Positions 4,072 through 8,655 of a DNA stretch of 8,655 nt are shown one piece after another. The notes beneath the pieces were generated by a model that saw only the letters and a program-made list of their open reading frames with translations, made no database searches and was not told where the DNA came from. Positions within the stretch are counted from its first letter, which is position 1. The number at the start of each line of letters is the position of its first letter. Origin of the DNA: Treponema sp. (lineage in GTDB: Bacteria > Spirochaetota > Spirochaetia > Treponematales > Breznakiellaceae). Location: positions 1-8,655 of the forward strand of contig JAITQR010000327.1 of the NCBI GenBank assembly GCA_031288815.1. The letters run 5' to 3'. Position numbers and translations under genes: made by a program.

Positions 4072-6874
4072 TTTTTACCCCCGAAGTTTCTTTATGCGCC
4101 GGAGGCAGGGGCGCCGCCCAGCCGATAAAAAGGAGCAAAAGTCCCGCGACAAAGAATGAAATTATCCGCGTCACCGTGCCTGTTTTGGCAAGATCGACCA
4201 GAAGCAGTTTGGCGATATCAATAACCATTACGACCGCTCCCGCGAGCCACAGGCCGCGTAAGCCCATTCTGTATCCCGCGAGGATGTGGCTTATGCCGTA
4301 GACCCCCCACAGAACCAGCAGGGCCAACTGGAATTCTCCCGAGGACAGAGCCCGCGAAAAGGAAAGATCCATAAACCAGCGTGACGCGCGGAGCATCATG
4401 GCGGTAAGCCAGAGGAAGATCATGCCGTCCACGATAATGAACAGAGTCCGGTTTTTCCATACCGGCTGTATACCCGCGCGGCGAAGGGAAAGCTGATGCA
4501 GCAGGATAAGCGCGATACAGAAAGCCTGCTGGATTTCCGGAGGGTTTACCAGGGGAATATACAGCGGCAGGGGAGCGGGGTCTCCCGCGGAAAAAAGGGT
4601 GCCCGCGAACCAGACGCTTACCGCCGCGCACAGGATGCGCGGAAGCCGGATAAGAACCATCGTGCGGTATGCCGCCGGCGCGCCGCCCCAGCGCCGCGCC
4701 GGAAGCGACAGGGCCGTCACGCAGACAAACGAAGGAAGGACACCCGCGAAACTCCTCCAGGAGCGGGCAAGATTCAGCATCTGCGTGTACGCCCGGCCTG
4801 TGCAGGTAAGAACCGTAACGCTGATAAAAAGGCAGAGGGCAAGCCAGAACGCATGGAGCGGCGGCGCTATCAGGGCCGCGCTGTCCGCGGAGGAGGAGCG
4901 GGCGGTGCGCGCATGCCACAGGAGGAAAGCCTGGCTTGTGAAAAAAAGGAGCCAGCCCCCGAGGAAGGGGCCTTCAAAAAAATTAATGGTAAGCATGTCC
5001 AATGGATCGGTATCAAAATAAAAAGCCGCCCGGATGACAAGATGGGAACAGAGGGTATACAGGGCAATGAGAAACGGAGCGGCAATGCCCGGCAAGAGGG
5101 CGGGGCAGCCGAAGCGCCTTCCCGCGGCGTAAGCTAAAAGGGCAGTGAGGGACGCGCAGATAAAAAAGTCCGCGAGGGAATACTCAGGCAGGCGGAAAAA
5201 CTCCGCGCCCCAGGAGGCGAGCCACCAGAGGAGGCCCCAGCCGCCGAGGACGGTACTCAAGGTAAAAAGCCGGGAGCGCCGGTTTTTCGCCGCGGCCCGG
5301 ACAGCGAAAACGGCGCACACAAGGGCCGAGACCGCTATGATAAGGCCCCCGATAAACACGGGATTCCTGAACGCGGGCATTTCCGCGCGGGAAGGCCCCG
5401 AATACGCGCTGAGTTCCACGAAAAACGCGGCGACACACACCAGGTGGCACACGAGGCTTGTTACGCGTAATCTTCTGCTGTTAAGACGGCAGCCGAAGGC
5501 GAATATCAGGACCGCTTCGGCGGCCCAGACGGCGCCGGTAAGACGCGCGGAAAGCTCCAGGGGAAGCGCAAGGTTCGCAAGGAGAAGGGAGAAGCCCAGA
5601 TAGCCCTCCGCAAGGCCCCGGATGCCGGCGCCGCTTTTTTTCCGTATGATCCGGGTAACAAAAAGATAAAAGGCGGAGAACGCGATACATATAATTGCCG
5701 GCCCGTGGTCAATGTAGGAAAAAATCCGCCACTGCGTCAGGGCGCCCAGAAAAGGCGTACCTATGGTAAGGGGAAGATCCACATAGTTCTTTAACGGTTT
5801 TTTTACGCTCTTCGCCGACTGTATGCCTAAAAAAGTAAAAATCAAAATAAAACCCAGCATAAAGGGTTCGACCGTTACGAACATCTCCGGTTGGTACCTG
5901 CCGGCAACCCAGGCCAGGGCCACGGCGAAAGTACAGAGGGCTGCCATCATATTCAGAACCCGCCATAATCTGTGGCGGGCGATAACAACAACCGCGAGAT
6001 CGAGAATCGTATAATACGCAAAAAGGGCCAGGTAATTCCCGCTGGCCGAAGACAGAAGGATGGGCGCGCTAAAACCCCCCAAAAGACCGAAGATGGCCAG
6101 GGCCTGGGAGTTTTGCAGGATAGCCGGAATAATCGTGGAAGGCATGAGCAGGCTCACCAGCGCGAGCGCGGCGGGAGCGGGCAGGAGCTCTGTCAGTTTT
6201 GAGGCCGCGAAGAAGGACAGATACAAAACGCCGATGCCGCCCCCCTGGATAACAAGGGCATAGACAGGCTTGCGGCCGCGGAACTTCCAGCCAAAAATGA
6301 ACATCCCCAGGCCGCAGGCAATCGCGGCGGCTATGCGCATCTCTATTGTAAAGAAACCCCGCCGCGTGATATAGCTTAAAAGAAGGCCGAAGGCCACAAA
6401 CAAAAGGACAACGCCGCCGGCGACCCACAGGTTCCCGCCTTTTATAAACCGGGTGAGGATTGCGATAAGGGAAGGCGCGCCCCCTGCAGCGGAAGACGGC
6501 GGGTTTTCCGCGTCCGCAGCGCCGGGTATCACGGTAGGCGGCTCTTGGCTCTCCGGTCCGCTATCATGCGGGACTTCTTCCCCAAAGGCGTCCGCCGTAC
6601 CGGGCTCGTCATGATCCGGCGCAAAAAGCGCGCCGGGCGCGGGAAAAAAATCACCTTCGGCTTCATCCCGCGCGAGTATACCCGCTTCCCGCAGGGTACG
6701 TCCCAGGGCGGCGACACGGGCATCCTGCCGCAGAACCGCTTCTTTTAGGCGTTTCAGCTCCTGCTCATTGGCGCGCAGCTGTTTGGAATGCCTGTGGGTA
6801 CGAACCAGGAGGATACCAGCGCATAGGGCCGCGAAAAAGCAAACCACAACCACAAGGAAACCGGTCAATTCCAT
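4064..6874 (-). CDS. DUF2339 family large polytopic membrane protein
   Basis: An inner-membrane protein of unknown function. From ATG 6874 it has 936 residues. Order: a membrane helix (about 5-24), a charged heptad-like coiled-coil segment (30-62), an acidic Pro/Gly/Ala-rich linker (about 70-132), then the DUF2339 core beginning FIKGGNLWVAGGVVLLFVAF (143-162) and containing QGGGIGVLYLSFFAAS from 210. Many hydrophobic helices follow to the C-terminus, roughly two dozen by eye. The GGNLWV and QGGGIGVLYL motifs are family hallmarks as I know them. A GTG at 6880 in the same frame would add two residues; ATG 6874 is preferred because a TATACT box ends 7 nt before it, leaving no room for a leader or ribosome site. 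The gene overlaps the following DUF3999 gene by 8 bp, so the two are one transcription unit. A transport or cell-envelope role is a guess. Confidence 0.85.
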   Translation of the reverse strand: MELTGFLVVVVCFFAALCAGILLVRTHRHSKQLRANEQELKRLKEAVLRQDARVAALGRTLREAGILARDEAEGDFFPAPGALFAPDHDEPGTADAFGEEVPHDSGPESQEPPTVIPGAADAENPPSSAAGGAPSLIAILTRFIKGGNLWVAGGVVLLFVAFGLLLSYITRRGFFTIEMRIAAAIACGLGMFIFGWKFRGRKPVYALVIQGGGIGVLYLSFFAASKLTELLPAPAALALVSLLMPSTIIPAILQNSQALAIFGLLGGFSAPILLSSASGNYLALFAYYTILDLAVVVIARHRLWRVLNMMAALCTFAVALAWVAGRYQPEMFVTVEPFMLGFILIFTFLGIQSAKSVKKPLKNYVDLPLTIGTPFLGALTQWRIFSYIDHGPAIICIAFSAFYLFVTRIIRKKSGAGIRGLAEGYLGFSLLLANLALPLELSARLTGAVWAAEAVLIFAFGCRLNSRRLRVTSLVCHLVCVAAFFVELSAYSGPSRAEMPAFRNPVFIGGLIIAVSALVCAVFAVRAAAKNRRSRLFTLSTVLGGWGLLWWLASWGAEFFRLPEYSLADFFICASLTALLAYAAGRRFGCPALLPGIAAPFLIALYTLCSHLVIRAAFYFDTDPLDMLTINFFEGPFLGGWLLFFTSQAFLLWHARTARSSSADSAALIAPPLHAFWLALCLFISVTVLTCTGRAYTQMLNLARSWRSFAGVLPSFVCVTALSLPARRWGGAPAAYRTMVLIRLPRILCAAVSVWFAGTLFSAGDPAPLPLYIPLVNPPEIQQAFCIALILLHQLSLRRAGIQPVWKNRTLFIIVDGMIFLWLTAMMLRASRWFMDLSFSRALSSGEFQLALLVLWGVYGISHILAGYRMGLRGLWLAGAVVMVIDIAKLLLVDLAKTGTVTRIISFFVAGLLLLFIGWAAPLPPAHKETSGVKNE

Positions 6875-6910
6875 AACCACTAGTATATTGTACCGGTCTC
6901 CCCATGACTA
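6875..6910 (-). promoter_or_regulatory. Candidate leaderless promoter of the DUF2339-DUF3999 unit
   Basis: Minus strand TATACT (6887-6882) with TAGTCA (6910-6905, 4 of 6 to TTGACA) 17 nt upstream. The expected +1 is about 6875, one base before ATG 6874. No convincing Shine-Dalgarno lies between. The arrangement and the hexamer are the same as before asnS. Confidence 0.45.
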
Positions 6911-6925
6911 CTGCTTTCCACGCTC

Positions 6926-6956
6926 GGGATGTCCCCGGATTTCTCCCCGGACACCC
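6926..6956 (-). terminator. Hairpin and short CCCCGG repeats after nox
   Basis: GGG-A-TGTCC (6926-6934) can pair with GGACA-CCC (6949-6956), 8 bp with one bulged base and a 14-nt loop. TCCCCGGA occurs twice, 12 bp apart (6932-6939 and 6944-6951). It lies just after the nox stop and before the next promoter, the right place for a terminator, but no U-tract follows on the minus strand, so the role is uncertain. Confidence 0.3.
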
Positions 6957-6974
6957 CGGCAGCGCTCCGGCCGG

Positions 6975-8309
6975 CTACTTGGCGGTAAGGGCCGCCATGG
7001 TGATGTAGTTATAGGGCTGGTTGAAGTGGGGCAGGAAGAAAATGTCCAGCAGTTTGAGTTTGTCGATGGTTACTTTCTCCTCGATTGCCAGGGAGAACAG
7101 GTGGATCCCCATGGAAATATCCTGGAAGGATGCCATCTGGGCGCCCAGTATCCGCCGGGTTTTTTGGTCGTAGACAATGCGGATCTTCACCTTGTGGTTG
7201 TCTTCTTTGATAAAAGCCGGTTTTTGGGTATCCTCAAATTGGGTGTAGCGGGGCGTGTACCCCGCCTTCTCCGCGGCCTTGAGGTTGAGCCCGGTGGACA
7301 CCATCTTGTACCCGTAGATGCAGATACCGTTGGAACCCTGGACCCCGACGGATTCCAGGGGGGTACCGGCGGCGTTGTGGCCCGCCACCACCCCGCTACG
7401 GACCGCGTTGGTCGCCAGGGCGATGTAGGCGGTGTTTTCGACGGCGTTGCTGTACACCGTGGCGCAGTCCCCGATGGCATAAACGTCGGCCTTGTTGGTT
7501 TCCTGCTTACGGTTAACCTTGTAGGCGCCGTTGGGGAAGGTCTCCAGGGCCCCCGCGGCCAGGCCGGTGTTCGGCCGGAACCCGATGGCCATGATCACCA
7601 TATCCACGGGGTATTCCCCCTTATCGGTGACGATGCCTGTTACCGTGGTCTCCCCCTGTACCTCCTGGACCAATTCGCCAAAGTGCAGGGCTATGCCGTT
7701 TTCCTTGAGGATCTTGTCCATATCCTGAGTAAACCAGTCGTCATAATAGGTGGAAAGGCTGGTAGTCGCCGCCTCAAAGAGGAGGACGTTTTTACCCCGG
7801 CGGCGCACCGCTTCGGCCAGCTCCACCCCGATATAGCCCGCCCCTACCACGGCGACGTTTTTAATATCCCTCTGGTCCAGAAGGCCGTTGATCTTCCGGC
7901 CGTCCTGGAAGAGTTTAGCATACGCCACCTGGGGCAGGTCCAGACCCTTGATCTTGGGGACGATCGGGAGGGAACCTGTGGCCAGGATGAGTTTATCGTA
8001 GGATTCTACCAGTTCCTTTCCCCCTGTATTCCGGGCAAAAACCTTTTTCGCCTCAAAATCTATCTTTTCCACCGGGGCTTCCATGTGGACCACCGCCTTT
8101 TTTGCGGTCAGAATGTCCTTGGAGGAATAAAAAAGCCCGTCTGATCCGTCAATCTGCCGTCCGACCCACAAGGCGGTACCGCAGCCCAGGTAACTGATAT
8201 TACTATTGCTGTCAAAAATGACAAGCTGGTTCCCCGGATAATTATCAAGAATGGTATTAGCCGCCGCAGTTCCCGCGTGGTTTGCCCCGATTAACACAAT
8301 TTTCGCCAT
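6975..8309 (-). CDS. nox: Water-forming NADH oxidase (FAD- and redox-Cys-dependent)
   Basis: Reduces O2 to water with two NADH, regenerating NAD+ and removing oxygen in the cytoplasm. It has 444 residues, normal for the family (about 445-460). Landmarks: N-terminal FAD fold IVLIGANHAGTAAAN (4-18) with the conserved His11, SNISYLGCG (36-44) with the redox-active Cys43, TGSLP (111-115), the NADH-binding loop VGAGYIGVELAEA (155-167) with acidic E179 at the end of the second strand (NADH preference), the FAD motif VYAIGDCA (276-283) and the C-terminal dimer-domain tail HFNQPYNYITMAAL (428-441). A clear ribosome site AAAGGAG (8322-8316) lies 6 nt before the ATG. It belongs to the pyridine nucleotide-disulfide oxidoreductase family. 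NADH peroxidase and CoA-disulfide reductase are relatives, but the NISYLGCG and PYNY context favours oxidase. It is preceded by a long hairpin-rich leader and appears to be a single-gene unit. Confidence 0.92.
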   Translation of the reverse strand: MAKIVLIGANHAGTAAANTILDNYPGNQLVIFDSNSNISYLGCGTALWVGRQIDGSDGLFYSSKDILTAKKAVVHMEAPVEKIDFEAKKVFARNTGGKELVESYDKLILATGSLPIVPKIKGLDLPQVAYAKLFQDGRKINGLLDQRDIKNVAVVGAGYIGVELAEAVRRRGKNVLLFEAATTSLSTYYDDWFTQDMDKILKENGIALHFGELVQEVQGETTVTGIVTDKGEYPVDMVIMAIGFRPNTGLAAGALETFPNGAYKVNRKQETNKADVYAIGDCATVYSNAVENTAYIALATNAVRSGVVAGHNAAGTPLESVGVQGSNGICIYGYKMVSTGLNLKAAEKAGYTPRYTQFEDTQKPAFIKEDNHKVKIRIVYDQKTRRILGAQMASFQDISMGIHLFSLAIEEKVTIDKLKLLDIFFLPHFNQPYNYITMAALTAK

Positions 8310-8322
8310 ATAGCGCTCCTTT
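8310..8322 (-). promoter_or_regulatory. nox ribosome binding site
   Basis: AAAGGAG (minus strand 8322-8316) with 6 nt to the ATG at 8309-8307. It is a strong site that fixes the nox start. It lies just after the last hairpin of the leader (8332-8349). Confidence 0.8.
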
Positions 8323-8331
8323 CACGCTGTT

Positions 8332-8526
8332 TCAAAACTAACGTTTTGACCAGCCAATTGAGCCTGCCCCAAAACTAATTGACTATGCGCTCAAGCGTGC
8401 AACCTTCGGTTGCTTGGGTTTTGGGACAGGCTCGAGTCAACGACTCGGGCGGTTTTTCAGGCTTTTAGCCTTGCAAAACCGCGGAATTTAAGGAGAGCTT
8501 TCCCAAAACCTGAAGTTTTGGGAAAG
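8332..8526 (-). promoter_or_regulatory. Hairpin-array leader of nox (candidate RNA switch or repeat cluster)
   Basis: Five adjacent stems in mRNA order: P1 CTTTCCCAAAAC/GTTTTGGGAAAG (8526-8515 with 8509-8498, perfect 12 bp, loop TTCAG); P2 GCGGTTTT/AAAACCGC (8482-8475 with 8456-8449) with inner GGCT-AAA-AGCC; P3 CGAGTC-GTT-GACTCG (8447-8433); P4 GAGCCTGTCCCAAAAC/GTTTTGGGGCAGGCTC (8433-8418 with 8375-8360, 16 bp with one mismatch) enclosing GCAACC-GAA-GGTTGC (8413-8399); P5 TCAAAAC-GTTA-GTTTTGA (8349-8332). The 3' arm of P1 (GTTTTGGGA) could pair for 9 bp with TCCCAAAAC of P4, and the P1 loop UUCAG with CUGAA in P2. I recognise no known riboswitch. No known protein-coding frame is evident here. 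Confidence 0.5.
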
Positions 8527-8531
8527 TCTCA

Positions 8532-8566
8532 ATTATATACCCCTTAAGCGTAACCCTTACGAGGGG
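8532..8566 (-). promoter_or_regulatory. nox -10 box with an upstream dyad in place of a -35
   Basis: A consensus TATAAT (8537-8532) puts +1 near 8525, at the base of hairpin P1. No good -35 is found at 16-18 nt. Instead CCCCT (8540-8544) pairs with AGGGG (8562-8566) around an inner CGTAA-CCC-TTACG (8549-8561), with a 4-nt bulge on one side. The dyad could bind an activator or repressor, or could be the transcript end of the gene to the right, though no U-tract follows. Confidence 0.45.
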
Positions 8567-8589
8567 ATAATGCAAGCGTCATACGGTAA

Positions 8590-8655
8590 TTAGTAACGAG
8601 TAAAGAATGTCCCACGGTCTCCTATCACCGCATACCCCACAATATCTTCACTCAG
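8590..8655 (-). CDS. Probable C-terminal 21 codons of an unidentified gene (cut by window edge)
   Basis: The minus strand from 8655 is open for 21 codons, LSEDIVGYAVIGDRGTFFTR then Y, and stops at TAA (8592-8590). The other two minus frames close quickly. The peptide has a protein-like mix with alternating hydrophobic residues, and the frame would place a gene co-directional with and upstream of nox, about 280 bp away. The fragment is too short to name a family. The competing plus-strand frame from ATG 8607 (16 codons to the edge) looks less protein-like and has no good ribosome site. Confidence 0.45.
   Translation of the reverse strand: MSEDIVGYAVIGDRGTFFTRY

Noticed and set aside
4496..5137. 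Arg/Lys-rich plus-strand open frame inside the DUF2339 gene
   Set aside because: Antisense shadow with a composition set by the opposing hydrophobic codons; nothing else supports it.
6768..8144. 458-codon plus-strand open frame opposite nox
   Set aside because: It is antisense to a clearly conserved nox gene. Its product is low-complexity Gly/Val/His/Asp-rich text mirrored from nox codons, with no ribosome site or family motif.
8332..8526. CRISPR-like array
   Set aside because: The repeats are inverted stems of different sequence, not regularly spaced identical direct repeats with unique spacers.
8310..8570. Rex-type operator before nox
   Set aside because: No TTGTTAA/TTAACAA-like palindrome found; the AATTG fragments do not form the right dyad.
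8607..8655. Plus-strand gene start (ATG 8607) at the right edge
   Set aside because: Weak ribosome site and only 16 codons visible; the minus-strand frame ending at 8590 reads more like protein. It cannot be fully excluded.

Overview
The window looks like ordinary chromosome from a moderately GC-rich anaerobic bacterium. The best guess is a spirochaete of the Treponema group. That guess rests on the general feel of the NADH oxidase, malic enzyme and AsnRS sequences, not on a search, and should be held loosely. No phage, transposase, CRISPR array, tRNA or rRNA was seen.

Layout, left to right. (1) 1-536, minus strand: N-terminal 178 codons of asparaginyl-tRNA synthetase (asnS), running off the left edge. 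(2) 537-1011: divergent intergenic region with an AT-rich promoter island, two diverged copies of a ~34-bp hairpin-forming repeat, a chain of small hairpins and a strong intrinsic-terminator-like hairpin directly in front of the next gene. (3) 1012-2463, plus: malic enzyme. (4) 2464-2628: convergent intergenic space. (5) 2629-6874, minus: two overlapping genes, a very large polytopic membrane protein of the DUF2339 family followed by an exported, C-terminally anchored DUF3999 protein. (6) 6975-8309, minus: water-forming NADH oxidase (nox). (7) 8310-8589: about 280 bp upstream of nox with a -10 box and at least five consecutive hairpins. (8) 8590-8655, minus: probable last 21 codons of another gene.

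How the genes work together: malic enzyme (malate to pyruvate + CO2 with NAD(P)H) and NADH oxidase (NADH + O2 to NAD+ + water) both bear on pyruvate and NADH balance and, for nox, on oxygen defence, but they are on opposite strands and in separate transcription units. The DUF2339-DUF3999 pair is a translationally overlapping two-gene unit of unknown function at the cell envelope.

The protein genes are known families. What is unexplained is in the non-coding DNA: the nox leader, whose hairpins share CCCAAAAC/GTTTTGGG modules that could re-pair with each other; a terminator-like hairpin plus a 12-codon ATGA-coupled leader ORF in front of malic enzyme; and two minus-strand genes (asnS and the DUF2339 gene) in which a TATACT box sits 6-7 nt before the ATG, as expected for leaderless mRNAs.
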